Positions 1 through 11,340 of a stretch of DNA of 64,000 nt are shown one piece after another. Origin of the DNA: Pyricularia pennisetigena (taxonomy: Eukaryota > Ascomycota > Sordariomycetes > Magnaporthales > Pyriculariaceae); contig NC_043743.1 of NCBI RefSeq assembly GCF_004337985.1, positions 2,774,543-2,838,542 on the forward strand, read 5' to 3'. A model generated the notes under the pieces. The model was not told the DNA's origin. It was given only the letters and a program-made list of their open reading frames with translations, and ran no database searches. Numbering within the stretch: position 1 is the stretch's first letter; every line of letters starts with the position of its first letter. Made by a program: the position numbers and the translations under genes.

Positions 1-1601
1 GGAATCTGTTGTCGAGCTACCTATAGGCCCGTGAGGGATAACAGAGTTCCCCCACCACCGCCAATCATCAATCAACCACTTTCCAGTACCTGTAGTGTAC
101 TCTGGTGCGTCCACCCTGTTGCAACCAAATTCTCATTTCCGCGCACCCCACCTCCGTCGTCAACCTGCATTTATTCGCGCGCTTTTGGCCAGGGGCATCT
201 GCACAGAAATCAAGGCTCACCCCTGGCACCAAAAAAGAAACGATCGGCATACCAGTTTGGTGTGGAAAGGAGAAAAAAATTGAAAGCCCCTCCCTCCCCT
301 CGTCCGGGGCAGCACTGCACCCGTGTTGCCGCGATTCGTTAGATTATGCTGCTCAATTGGCGTGCCTCTATACCGGTAGCGAGGTATTTATTGGCTTACA
401 TAACATATGCACTTTTATTAATGTACTTCGGACCCATCAACATTGCTCGTTGGTTTTATCCAGGTTTCGTTCACCGCCGACTTATGACTATTTGTGAGGT
501 TATATTATACAAGCTGATAAGCTGCTTTCTGTGTCGTTTTTTTTTTCTCGTCTCATACCCTTGGCTATACGTTATGTTTCTTCAATTCCATCTGTGCACA
601 CCTCCAGGCTGCTACTGCAGGTAGGTTGCTGCATTCAAATACCAGCCTTGCCGACGTTTCGTACTCGAACAGACAATTTCCAAGGACGTGCTGGTCTGTA
701 TTTCGACCTTGTGGCTTTCGGCGCTGGGGAAAAGCAATCTCCGTCGATGGCGTACCCAAAATATCTGAACTAGCCATCCAGAAGGGGCAATTTTCTTGAG
801 CATCAACTTCAGCGGCGCGGCTGGCTACCCGGACCCGCAAACTACCGATGCACGGCTGACGGTTAGGCGCAGGTCCCAAGGACGGGAGCGGAAAGGGACT
901 GGCCCAAGCTTTTCAAAAGCCTCAATTGCCCAATAGATCCTACCGAAAAGAATCATCATTCCCAGTCACGAAAAAACTGTTAGGCCAACATATTTAGTTA
1001 TTTAGGTAGCAAGGCCGAGACGGCCCATAACCAGTCGCTAGTCTGCTCGTTTCTATTTGTTGGCCAAAGCGACAAGCCCATCTTTTTGCCGGCTTTCAAC
1101 ATAGGAAAGCAAAGATGTTGAAGTTCTTTTGTCTCCCCCCGTTAACGCCGATTGTTGAATGCTTCCCCTGCGGTATCTGAATGCCTAGTGTATCTATGTA
1201 TGTGACCGGGGAAACCCCGGAGAGTATGCGCAAATGTCTCTGTTGAAAAAGACGCCTCCACTCCGAGCAAAGATGCATCCAGAACCCTTTTTTATCCCGC
1301 CCCAGGTATTGTAAACGAAAATTCCAAAGCAAAAAAATCAGGTTCGTTGAGAACCGTACGCCAGCCTTTTATCATTCCCAGTCATAACCTGCTAAAAGAC
1401 AAATCGAAATTGCGGAAGGAAAAAAACAAGAAAAAAGAAAAATAGAACAAGAAAAAATGGTGGCAGTCACCGTGATTATGGTGCTGGTCCGATGAAGGTA
1501 GTAGGTATCATGAGATGAGAAAGAAGAGTTTGTGAAAAAGGCGAAAGCAGACCAGACGTTGAATCCGCTGCTCTAAAAGAACTTATGCACCTGCAATTCG
1601 T
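1..1601. other. intergenic, no gene recognised
   Basis: Left edge of the window up to the stop of the SAM synthetase gene. Short open frames occur on both strands, but none shows a recognisable domain, a splice pattern or family similarity that I can name. The last few hundred bases (about 1,380-1,600) are A-rich and should include the 3' UTR of the SAM synthetase transcript, which reads leftward. Confidence 0.6.
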
Positions 1602-2957
1602 CTAGAACTTGAGGGCCTTGGGCTTCTCCCAGCTGAAGCTCTGATTGGTACCGAAGTGGCCATTCTTGGCAGTCTGGCGGTAGATGGGCTTGGCAAGGTC
1701 AAGCTCCTTGACAATGACACCGGGCTTCATGTCGAAGTTGTCACGGATAATCTGGACCAGCTCATCCGAGGTCTTCTCCGATGTGCCGTAGGTGTCGACG
1801 TAGATCGACAGAGGCTCAGCAACACCAATAGCGTACGACAGCTGGACAAGAGCACGGCGGGCCAGACCGGCGGCAACCAGCGACTTGGCAATCCAGCGGC
1901 CAAGGTAAGCGGCCGAGCGGTCGACCTTGGAGAAGTCCTTTCCGGAGAAAGCACCACCACCGTGGGCACCCCAGCCACCGTACGTGTCAACAATGATCTT
2001 ACGTCCAGTAAGACCAGCGTCACCCTGGGGTCCACCAATGATGAAAAGACCGGAGGGTTGGATCTGGAAGGCGTTCAAGATGTGTTAGTACAGGGCAGAC
2101 ATAAACAACGGACGGTTGACCGGTATTCAAAATGAGCTAAAAGTACGTACGTGGTAGACGGTCTTGTCGTCGAGCATGTGCGCGGGAATAACCTTCTTAA
2201 TAATCTTCTCCAGGATCTCCTTGCGCAGCTGCTCAGTGGTGATATCCTCGCTGTGCTGGGCCGAAACGACGACGGTGTCTACCCTCAAGGGGATGACAGC
2301 GCCGTTGTCGTGCTTGTACTCGATTGTGACTTGCGTCTTGGTGTCAGGGCGCAGCCACGGCAGGGTGCCATCGCGACGAGCGGCCGACATGGCAGCGTTG
2401 AGCTGGTGGGCAAGGAGGAGAGTCATGGGGAACAGCTCAGGGGTCTCGTCGGTAGCATATCCGAACATGATACCCTGGTCACCAGCACCGAGCTCCTCAA
2501 GAGCCTTCTCGTAGTGGAGACCCTGGGCAATGTCAGGGGACTGCTCCTCAATGGCAATCAAAAGGTTGCAGGTCTTGTAGTCGAAACCCTTGGATGAGTC
2601 GTCGTAGCCAATGTCCTTGATGGCTTCGCGAACCGTCTTCTGGAAGTCAACCTTGGCCTTGGTGGTAATCTCGCCGAAGATCATGATCATGCCCGTCTTG
2701 GTGGCAGTCTCGCAAGCGACCTTGGAGAGCGGGTCCTCCGCCAAGCAGGCGTCAAGAACGGCGTCAGAGACCTGGTCGGCAATCTTGTCGGGGTGTCCCT
2801 CACCGACGGACTCGGACTATGTATGGAAGCGGTTGGTCAGAATGCGATAACAGGCAACTAAGTGGTTAGCTGTTTTCTAATGGTCTGAGAAAAGACTCAC
2901 TGTGAAGAGGAAGGTACCCTCATTGTGCCTGGCACCGTTTACTCCGTTGGGGGCCAT
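1602..2957 (-). CDS. S-adenosylmethionine synthetase (methionine adenosyltransferase)
   Basis: Makes S-adenosylmethionine from methionine and ATP, the cytosolic methyl-donor step. Three exons read leftward: 2957-2901, 2816-2151 and 2063-1602, giving 394 residues, the usual fungal length. Both introns (84 and 87 bp) sit between whole codons, with donors GTGAGT and GTACGT. Family signatures are clear: GHPDKIADQ in the N-terminal domain, the GAGDQG loop in the middle and the glycine-rich GGGAFSGKD loop that binds triphosphate in the C-terminal domain. The start was chosen because the 19-residue first exon ([14 protein letters not shown]...) joins directly to the conserved [15 protein letters not shown] block. 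Nothing looks damaged. This is one of the safest calls in the window. Confidence 0.97.
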
Positions 2958-4515
2958 TTTCTTTTGTGTGTATTACTTGAAATGGAAACTGAAGCGTTAA
3001 ATGTAGAAAGAAAAGCAACAAAAATAAAACCACCTAATTGGCTCAAGACAGATGTAATCAGGAACTGCTCAATCGACAGAGAAAGCCAGGAGAGGAATGT
3101 ACGCGAAAGAAGAGAGAATGAGGGATACACAAAAAAAAAAAAAAAAATTCCGAGGAGAGTTTTATGGGAGGCTAGCCAGGGTGGGATGATTGGTGAGATA
3201 ACCAAAAGGTCACTACCATGACTTGAGACCTCGACCGTAGTAGGAAAGGTGGCTCCGACAAATTTACCCCGCCAACTTGGGTGAGCCGAGCTTCGGCAAA
3301 TACCTCTGTAGCTTTTCTGCCAAATGTAGATAGATGCTAAGCTAAAGCTCTACATGATGAGCTGATGGCGCATGTCGGTCAAAAGCATAGACATGTTTTG
3401 GGCCTTGTCCTACTTCCTGCCTGCAGTTTCGATTTTTCTTTTGTAAATCTTCACCGAGAAATGGCCTCTTGAGTCCCTTGTAGCCTACAAAAGTACTATT
3501 ATTTGAAGTCTTCTATTCTGCATCGTGGCCTCTTCTTATGCACCCTTGCTTGAAACTTCAAGCTTTTGCCACAGCAAAGTTTCATAAAACATTTTGACGA
3601 GTCTTTTCTATAATGGCTGACCTGTGGTATGTCCACCTAGTCATGGCCAATGCTTTTGCCGTAACAACAGACGAGTTGCCCGCGTGGTTGCAATGGCGCC
3701 ACACGATTGGATGAGAACTGGGACACCCTATACACTGAACCCGGATTTACTACGATTTACATGAGTACCACCGAAGTATAAGTAGCATACGACAACATAA
3801 GGACGCTGTGAGAAGCCGAGTTCTTCATCAACTTCAAGTCCGAATCACGTGTAGAGGGACACCTTATGCCGATATCCTCTCGGACATCGCATCAGGACTC
3901 AAGCCAATTGCGTGCTCACACGCTCTGCCCTCGGCCACTAATGCAATATAGCGACTCAAACATGGGATCAAACGTCGGTGAGTCCCTTGAAGAAACCCTT
4001 GCCAGGGAGGTATTATAGCTGGAGCCTCCCCAAAACCCCAAGCTGAAGGAAGTTCTCGCTCGCATCCAGGAACTGCACTAGCCCCACCTCGGCATGGGCG
4101 CGGGGTTCAGCTCAACGCAATTTACATTTTTCTTATCGCGTTCCTGTGGTAGCTTATCGTAATGGGGTTGTACAAATTTCGCGGGACCATGCCGCGTCCA
4201 GGTGCCATCATTACGACCGGCCATGAGATGCGATTTGGAAGCTCGTGTATAACAACTTAGAGTCGCGCTTGAGCATAGAAAAAAAAAAAAAAAACCCAGG
4301 GAGAGCATACATGTCGCAGCCAAGGCTCTGAATTATCAAGATCCCAACATTTCGTCAGAGGGCTTGCTTGCGACGCCACTTCCCTACAACGATTTTGGTC
4401 CAGCCGCGTTTTCGTACACGCCAATCCGGGCTGCCATCCAATCCTTCCGAATAGCCAACATCTAAACGAATCATATCGCACCAGCCTTGGTAAAATTCAA
4501 CAATAAGTCTGAAAG
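2958..4515. other. divergent promoter region between SAM synthetase and GPN3
   Basis: About 1.56 kb between two genes transcribed away from each other. It holds a poly(A) run near 3,130-3,147 and another near 4,279-4,295. A stretch at about 3,980-4,080 reads like a codon-biased fragment on the + strand (EPPQNPKLKEVLARIQELH) but is interrupted by stops. It may be a gene relic. I see no complete gene. Confidence 0.5.
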
Positions 4516-5488
4516 ATGAGCAAATTTGGAGTTATGGTCATGGGACCCGCCGGGGCTGGCAAGGTCGCGCATCTCTTCCTACAATCATTGGGGGACTTCA
4601 TCGCATAGCTAACGTTGCTTGTTGCTGGTGTAGTCCACGTTTTGCGCATCTCTAATCACCCACCTCCGTATGAACCGTAGATCTTCATTCTACGTCAACC
4701 TTGACCCAGCAGCGGAATCCTTCGAGCACACACCAGACCTGGATATCAAAGACCTAATTTCACTCGAAGATGTCATGGAGGAGATGGGCCTGGGCCCAAA
4801 CGGCGGGTTGATATATTGCTTCGAGTTCCTCATGGAAAACCTGGACTTCCTGACAGAGGCGCTCGAGTCCCTCACTGAAGAGTATCTCATCATTATCGAC
4901 ATGCCCGGCCAGATTGAGCTGTACACGCACATCCCCATCCTCCCGGCCCTTGTCAAATTCCTCACACAATCCGGTGCTCTCGACATAAGGCTATGCGCCG
5001 CCTATCTCCTCGAGGCCACGTTCGTCGTCGACCGCCCCAAGTTCTTTGCCGGCACGTTGAGCGCCATGAGTGCTATGATAATGCTCGAGGTGCCACATAT
5101 CAACATTCTGTCCAAGATGGATCTGGTCAAGGGGCAGGTACGCAAAAGGGATCTCAAGCGATTCATCAACCCCGACGTATCATTACTGGATGACGATCCC
5201 GCGAGCAAGGCAAACCAAGCCGCTGTAGGAAACGAGGATATCGACGAAGAGGAGAGGCCCCCGCAGGACACAGATGTATTGATGCGCGGCGCGAGTTTCA
5301 GGCGGCTGAACAAGGCGGTGGCGAATCTGATCGAGCAATTCAGCATGGTCAGCTATTTGAAACTTGACTCCTCCGACGAAGACAGCGTCGGCGCCATTCT
5401 GAGCTACATTGACGATTGCATACAGTTCCACGAGGCCCAGGAGCCTAGGGAACTAAAGGACGAGGAGTTTGAAGAGCCGGAAGAGTAA
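4516..5488 (+). CDS. GPN3: GPN-loop GTPase 3 (RNA polymerase II assembly/import factor)
   Basis: GPN3 works with GPN1 in assembly and nuclear import of RNA polymerase II. Two exons: 4516-4563 and 4634-5488, giving 300 residues (human GPN3 is about 284). The 70-bp intron falls inside the P-loop: exon 1 ends at the lysine codon of GPAGAGK and exon 2 begins with ST. The donor GTCGCG is weak, but the branch CTAAC and acceptor TAG are good. The diagnostic Gly-Pro-Asn insert is at about residues 70-72 (GLGPNGG). The DMPGQIELYTH block is the G3-like motif and NILSKMDL holds the nucleotide-specificity element. The C-terminal tail is acidic, as in fungal orthologues. The gene converges on the APQ12-like gene, with 167 bp between the stops. 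Confidence 0.93.
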
Positions 5489-5655
5489 CGATTAAAAAAA
5501 AAAACGAAAGATAATACCCAAAGGAGAGGAATAATGTAGAACAAGGTCGCATGTTTACTGAAGACGGGTGCACATACCCGGATGAGTAACTGGCGCAAGA
5601 ACATGTCGTCATGAAGTAGGCCAGAGTCTGTCCCCGACATCACCCCGATTCCGAT

Positions 5656-6273
5656 CTAACGATGACTACGTGCGTTTGCATAGGCACCTCTTTGTGCCTC
5701 GCCGTTTGCAGCAGCAGCGGCCTGGTAGTTGCCATACTCCCGAAGCCAGACGTCCTTGGCCCAAGCCACGTATCCAGACAGCTTCGCACCAACAACAAAC
5801 ATGTCCCGCATGGATTGTTCCAACCCTCTCTGATATGCCATAGAAAGTAAACTGACGATAACGGCAAGGATGGTGGCGCGCACCACCATCCTGGTCCAGA
5901 ACATGACCACGCGGCGCATCCAGTTGAGGACTTGGAACGCAAGGTAGAGGACGGTCAAGGTGAAGATTATGACGACCACGTCTGGGGAGTCGTACAATGC
6001 GCCCAGAAATCGGCTCACGAGCGGTTGGACGAACGGATACATGACGTCGAAGGTTCTCCGGGCGTGGTAGACGAACTTGCGCTTGGCGATCTGGATGGGC
6101 GTGTTGGACTGCAAGATGTGTCGGAGGATAAAGTTCCTGTAGTCTGCCGGCAGCAAAGCTGTAAGAGGGGGGGCGGGCATGTTAGCGATTTTACTCCGCT
6201 CCGGGCCGGCGACCGTTTCTGAAAAAAATTGCTTACAGGCCAGGTAGTCTAGAATGTCGTCACCCGAGTCCAT
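5656..6273 (-). CDS. APQ12: APQ12-like nuclear envelope / nuclear pore assembly protein
   Basis: Small integral membrane protein of the nuclear pore assembly and biogenesis (APQ12) family, tied in yeast to nuclear envelope lipid balance and pore assembly. Preferred model has two exons, 6273-6237 and 6158-5656, giving 179 residues. The 78-bp intron (6159-6236) has donor GTAAGC, branch GCTAACA and acceptor TTACAG. It is a multiple of three without an in-frame stop, so an unspliced transcript would still encode a 205-residue protein. Two hydrophobic stretches are visible: VVVIIFTLTVLYLAFQVL and, after a basic loop, a second around ATILAVIVSLLSM. The AYQRGLEQSMRDMF segment follows on the far side. 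The family call rests on topology, size and the central motif. Moderate-high certainty. Confidence 0.75.
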   Translation of the reverse strand: MDSGDDILDYLACKQFFSETVAGPERSKIANMPAPPLTALLPADYRNFILRHILQSNTPIQIAKRKFVYHARRTFDVMYPFVQPLVSRFLGALYDSPDVVVIIFTLTVLYLAFQVLNWMRRVVMFWTRMVVRATILAVIVSLLSMAYQRGLEQSMRDMFVVGAKLSGYVAWAKDVWLREYGNYQAAAAANGEAQRGAYANARSHR

Positions 6274-7031
6274 GGCTGGCCGGAAGCAAACGTAAAGACA
6301 GGGAGGAGGGTGTTGTAATCAACAACAGGCCGACGCGTCTAGTGTTGACCGTTTGATTACAGTAGTAGCAAACGAACGGGATGCCGGTGGGAGCAGAGAT
6401 TGTGGGTTTGGGTAGTTCAGAGTTTCCTGTTCAGGGTCGTGAACCTTGCGAGCTTTGTAGGTGGCGGTGTCTGATCTCTTGGCAGATTTCTTCTTTGTCC
6501 CTTTTTTTTTTCCCCCTTCGAATAAAAGTCGAAGATCTTTGTTCTAAAGAGTGTCATCCTCTGAAATGGACCCTTGACCCTGTTGTCTACCGGGCGGCCC
6601 CGCATTTAAGGATCCACGCGTTCCATCCACACACTTCTCGAGCTTTTAACGACTTTTTAGCGCTGGATTGTTTTGATTCTTTGTCCGTTTTTCACCAAAA
6701 CACAAGATATGCTTAGGTTGATTTGGAATATGGGATGGACCAGTCTGACAAGTCATCAATCATCAATTTACACATGGTACGTTCATTTTCTTGCTTTGGA
6801 GCTAACGCATTTTACCCGCGCTCTCGTATGATGACTCTTTTAAGAATTCTGCAATACTCAATGGCTTCACGGCCTTGTGTGGAAAATTTTCACATTCTAC
6901 CACTGATCCAGCGTCCCTCTCTGGTCCACATGTTATTCAATCCCAAAGACGGTGCTGAGCAATCGCTAACTTGCTACCTTTCAGTCGATCCAACAGGTCA
7001 CAATATCCAACAGCTTCGCAGGCTTGATGGT
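6274..7031. other. intergenic between APQ12-like and aldo-keto reductase genes
   Basis: Promoter of the APQ12-like gene plus the 3' flank of the aldo-keto reductase gene. I found only short non-conserved open frames. A T run lies near 6,500-6,510. Confidence 0.6.
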
Positions 7032-8186
7032 CTAAGTATTAGTAGGGTGGCCCTCGGCGTACCTCGCGCCCTTGATCTCGTATTTTGACAGCATGTTTTG
7101 TATCTCGGCCATCTCATCGTCCGACAAGTCAATGATGGTCGAGTTCTCCTTGACCCTCTCAGCAGTCGTGGCGCCTGGGATTGGAATGATTACTGGTAAA
7201 CCGTTTCTTTGGCTGAGGGACCGGACCCAGTTGATGGCCAGTTGAGCTGGTGTGCAGCCCTTCTTGCTGGCCATATCTTTGATCGCATCGACAAGCTTGA
7301 GGTTTTGGTCAAAATTCTCTGGCTGGAACCTGGGCAGGTGCCGACGGAAGTCTCCCTCTGGAATGTCGTCGAATGACTTGATTTCTCCAGTCAAGAACTG
7401 GATGTGATATGGTCAGTGTCAGGTCTGCCAAGGTTATGTCTCTTCAGAAATATGGAATGCGCGACTAGACTGATCCCAGTCATTCAAGGCCTGCTGGGGA
7501 CCACTTACCCCTCGTCCAATGGGGGAATAGGCCAGTATCGGAATGTTGTACTGCGCACAAGCTGCAGCAATGCCGTTGTGTAGCACATCTGGGTTCCAAA
7601 TCGAGAGCTCAACCTCGACGCTGTCTATCTTTGTGATTTTGACCGCCTCGTGAATGGTGGCGGCAGACACTTCGCTCAGCGATATGCCGCCGATCTCGCC
7701 CTTTTTGACGTACTCGTCCAGCGCGCCAAACGTCTCGGTGAGCGGGACCTTGGCGTCGCGGCGGGCACACTCAAAGGTGTCGATCTTCTTGCGGCCCTTG
7801 ATGGCTGCATTGAAAGCGTCAATGGAACGTCGCACGGACGCAGGTGAGCCGTCGGGGTGCAGCGTCTTGACGTCCACGCCAGCCTTGAAGCTGATGACGA
7901 CCCTGTCGGCATCCTCGGGATACTTGGCAAAGTAGCGCTCGAGCAGCACCGTGCTGTTGTACTCTGGAGTACCGTAGAACTCGCCCCCGTTCCAGAGGTT
8001 GCAGCCCCTCTCGAGCGATTCCCGCATGGCTGCGAATGCTTGCTCCTCTGGGCAGGGCTTCGGCCTCCATGTGAGACCTATAATTGTTGTTAGACAGTAT
8101 CTTTAGAAAGAGAGTGAGGGAACGATCAACTCACCCATCAAGCCGTACCCAATGGGGCCGACTTCTTTGCCTTTACACTGAGGCAT
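7032..8186 (-). CDS. aldo-keto reductase, pyridoxal reductase (AKR8/Plr1-like) type
   Basis: NADPH-dependent oxidoreductase with an aldo-keto reductase TIM barrel, nearest in type to fungal pyridoxal reductases, which reduce pyridoxal to pyridoxine. Three exons: 8186-8135, 8077-7509 and 7397-7032, giving 328 residues. Introns are 57 and 111 bp. Visible motifs: GPIGYGLMGLTW at the N-terminus, WNGGEFYG holding the catalytic Tyr, VVISFKAG holding the Lys, FECARRD where typical members have a His, AYSPIGRG, and the C-terminal IPIPGATTAERVKEN cofactor segment. The missing His and the Asn near the usual Asp position are as expected for this subfamily, not signs of decay. Substrate cannot be read from sequence. 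The family call is strong, the pyridoxal assignment moderate. Confidence 0.88.
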
Positions 8187-8606
8187 TTTGCAAAGCTTGG
8201 TATTTTTTGAGTGCTGACTATGCTTGGTTTTGGTGTACATCAATTCCGGGAAGTAATAGTATCCCTTTGGATACGAAGCTGAAGTTTTTGACAAGAAGCT
8301 TTTTTTCCTCGACCTTAATCTATTTCATTCTTTTCCCATATGTCGGGCAGGTCATAATCGTGGGTGTAAACGTCATTGAAAAATAGAGAATTCTATGGAA
8401 AACTAGCTAACTCTAGGTTACCCTGATTGGGACGTTCGGACTGGTCCAAATTGAATATTGGAACCGTCCCCTCCCCCTCCGCGCGACATGAAGGTCCCGC
8501 CAGGGACTGGCCACCCAAGCCACGAAAGACGCTTTGCAACCGCCCTTCCCCCCTCCCCCCTCCCCCAGGGCCGTCGGGGCAAATAAAAATACCAACTCCG
8601 GGTGCC
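8187..8606. other. intergenic between aldo-keto reductase and secreted protein genes
   Basis: Holds the aldo-keto reductase promoter and the 3' flank of the secreted-protein gene. A C/T-rich block at about 8,540-8,570 is conspicuous. No gene recognised. Confidence 0.6.
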
Positions 8607-9125
8607 CTACCTGGCTTTACTTTTTTTGTCGGTTCCGCCCACTGCAGGGCCCGTCACTGGTGAGGATGGTAGATCCGGGCTAAGAGTAAAAGTGGGCTCA
8701 GAAACACGGTCCTGGACTGTGTACCATCCTATAATGCTTTTCCGTGAGAAGGGAACAGCCTTTGCAAACGTTGAAGGGCTCACGGCATGTCCCAGCGGGT
8801 GACGGCGACGGAATTTTTCGTAGGCGTGCCAGAATTCCGTGTCTGCCTTGTTGACTAGGTAAATATAGATGGGCCTATCGAGCGGTAAACGTTGACGACT
8901 AATAGCAATCAGCTGTTCGTAGTTGTCTGCGTACAAAACTTCCTGAGCCACGGTCAACTGGGCGGCGACTTGAGTGTCAAAGCCATTGTTGTCCAAGAGT
9001 AACTTTGGAGCAGCTTGCATCCCTATTGGATGGGTTCTATATTTTACCCCCAAGTGTGCAATTACATTCTCGCCTAACACCGGTGACAGTAAAAGAGAGC
9101 TGAAAATGCAGAAAACAGCTAGCAT
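8607..9125 (-). CDS. small secreted protein of unknown family (effector-like)
   Basis: A single-exon 172-residue protein. Residues 1-18 form a clean signal peptide (MLAVFCIFSSLLLSPVLG), with probable cleavage before ENV. The mature part of about 154 residues contains no cysteine, so it is not a disulfide-stabilised effector of the usual kind. It mixes predicted helix/strand segments with a Pro/Ser/Lys-rich tail ending DKKSKAR. I recognise no domain. The gene lies 60 bp from a 20-N assembly gap flanked by homopolymer runs, so its promoter is incompletely sequenced. Small size, signal peptide and apparent orphan status fit a candidate effector in a plant-associated fungus, but that is inference. 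Alternatives are a fast-evolving secreted housekeeping protein or a lineage-specific gene with no infection role. Confidence 0.7.
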   Translation of the reverse strand: MLAVFCIFSSLLLSPVLGENVIAHLGVKYRTHPIGMQAAPKLLLDNNGFDTQVAAQLTVAQEVLYADNYEQLIAISRQRLPLDRPIYIYLVNKADTEFWHAYEKFRRRHPLGHAVSPSTFAKAVPFSRKSIIGWYTVQDRVSEPTFTLSPDLPSSPVTGPAVGGTDKKSKAR

Positions 9126-9843
9126 TTTGGAAGAGGTGACGTGAAAAAAAAAAAAAAAAAAGATAGGAAAAAAAAGATTTTTTTTNNNNNNNNNNNNNNN
9201 NNNNNTTTTGAAAAAATAAACTGGTAAGATATTAGGAATATGGTAGAGACTTGCGGTGAGGCTAGATAAAGAAAAACATGGAAATTACCGGAATAAATAT
9301 CAGATCACAGAATAATACTTTGATGGTCTTGACCATATTTGTACTGCTTCTACAACGTTTATCCAGCGGCCGCTCCTGTCGTCGGCGTCACCGAAACCAG
9401 CAGCTTTAAACTGACTCAATGATGACTACTTTTTCCGAGTCAACAACAATGCATCCAAGTAATATTAATGGCATATGCTCCAGGATTTGGCTCGTTGTAT
9501 AAAAAGGGAAGAAACGAAAAAAAAAAAAAAAAAAAGAAAACAACTACCTCCCAGCGGCTAAAATCATTATCCAATCATCCATACAAAGTACATTACTGAT
9601 TTGACTAGCGCAGTTTATCTGCTTGTTGACCCGAGCCCGCTAACACCGTGACATTTTGTGGCTTGGCAGTTATCCCAGCCACAATATTGTTCCACGCGCT
9701 GTTTCTTTTGTCCTCCTTACATCGTTGTTCTGGCTGGGGTCTTGCCAATAATGACTTTGTGAATTCCTTGCATGAATACATATCCCCCAGGGCTTCGCTG
9801 TGTGCATCTGACTGGTCCACAGCGTTCATTTGTACGCATAACC
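9126..9843. other. intergenic containing the assembly gap
   Basis: Contains A runs at about 9,145-9,161 and 9,519-9,536, the N gap, and the 3' flank of the CCCH gene. No coding sequence recognised. Confidence 0.6.
9186..9205. other. assembly gap (20 N)
   Basis: Twenty N characters lie between T-rich flanks, just upstream of the secreted-protein gene. The true length is unknown. Homopolymers probably broke the assembly here. Confidence 0.99.
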
Positions 9844-11340
9844 TCAGTCAATATCGACGAGCTTCTGGCCTGGAGTAGCCCGCTCCCGGCGTCCATCATC
9901 CTGGATAACATCCTTCCCATCCACCAAAGAGCTTGTAGGTGGAAACTGCATCCTCCCATGTGCCACCCCTAAACTGCCCGAAAGCCGCAAGCGTGACGGC
10001 TCCTCTGACGGACGTGCAGCCAGTGACACGGCATCCTCCAAGACCGCGGTCTTGGATCTGCTCACAGGACCACGGTTTCGCTCCAGCTCGTGCGGAATGG
10101 TCTCCTGCCCGGATGGTGTTTTTCTCCTTGCTGCGCTCAGCCCCATACGGCCGCACTGCCTTGTGCCCATCGACGGGCCCGAGAGCTCCGCCCACCACGG
10201 GGGGTAATCCTTGAGTCCGACCTCTCGCAATCCCTCGCCTGTCGCCGGCATCGCGTGATGGTAGTGGCACTCAGCACCCCACTGTTCATATCCAGCTATT
10301 AGCAAACCTTGTATATATATATAAGTGCCTCATTTTGGGCGAGTATTATTGACTTAGAGGAAGAGTTCACCTTGCACACTCCATGATGACACCAGTAATG
10401 GCAGTACCGACGAGCTCCAGGAGTCTTTATCTTTTTCTTCGCCCCGTGCATGGGCTTCCGCATACTCTCACTGCCGAGTAGCTGCAGCCCTCTAGCGGCT
10501 GACAGTTGGTCCCGAGAAGACGGCGCTGCAGACACAATGCCTGTCCCAGCTGCCATCTCTACCGAGAGATCACGGCGTGCGTGGACCGAGCTTGATAGGC
10601 CGTTTGGCGCGGCTACGAGTGACTCCTTTGATGATGCGGGGGCTCCTCCGGCCGCGGTGCGCGTACCCTGCTGCTTCTCGGGCGGCGCAGCTCGAAGCGA
10701 CCTGCCCGCTTCGGCAGCCTGCCGTTTCTGCGCTGCGGGCATCTCGGCATCCAGTTTGCGCGGGGCGTCGAGTGCGGGTCGTCCGGGCTCTGTCGTATTT
10801 ACATAACTCTCGCTGTCGGGTCGCTCCCCTCGCTGCTTTCTCAGCTCGTCCAACGTCGCTGCCTGGACGCAGTCGCCTGGCGTCGTTCTGGCCGGCTTTG
10901 TTTGGGCAGGTTTCATGGTGTTCGGGGCCAATACGCCACTGTGACCTGAAAGATGGGATACAGAGCCATGTGGCATGGCTCTCTCGTACACTGACGGGTC
11001 AACTCTGTGCAGCCTAACCTCCAGTTTCTCTTCGGGCTGTTCGACGTGGCCCAGGCTGGTGAGGCCGACGGCGTAGCTGTCCCTGAGCGAGCGCGGGAGT
11101 CCGAAGATCTCGATCCATTCCTGTTTCATGGGAGCCCATGACACTCGTATGAAGTCAGTCACAAATCCAGCTCTTTGGGTAGCGATGGCAAAAAGAAATA
11201 ATGCCTAGTGATGGTCGACGCACGGGAAGGATGTCAATAGGTATCATTGGGACCTTGGACTCAGGGATCCTGACGAAGCCGGACTCGGTCTGCATTTTTC
11301 TGGCCGGACGGACAAGGTAATACTGTAGTAGAGATGCCAT
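9844..11340 (-). CDS. CCCH zinc-finger protein of an uncharacterised fungal family
   Basis: Three exons: 11340-11224, 11120-10371 and 10281-9844, giving 434 residues. Introns of 103 and 89 bp both fall between codons. The second intron splits the zinc finger, and joining the exons restores a perfect C-x8-C-x5-C-x3-H finger (CHYWCHHGVCKWGAECHYHH). A block after it reads PATGEGLREVGLKDYPPWW. The N-terminus (MASLLQYYLVRPARK ... IPESKVPMIPIDILP joined to EWIEIFGLPRSL) looks like a conserved module seen, from memory, in other fungal proteins with a C-terminal CCCH finger. The middle is low-complexity and charged, probably disordered. CCCH fingers usually bind RNA, so a post-transcriptional role is possible but not shown. 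The exon joins are well supported by phase and motif continuity. Confidence 0.82.

Noticed and set aside
565..879. 104-codon open frame on the minus strand near the left edge
   Set aside because: The sequence looks vaguely protein-like, but no family or partner exon could be identified.
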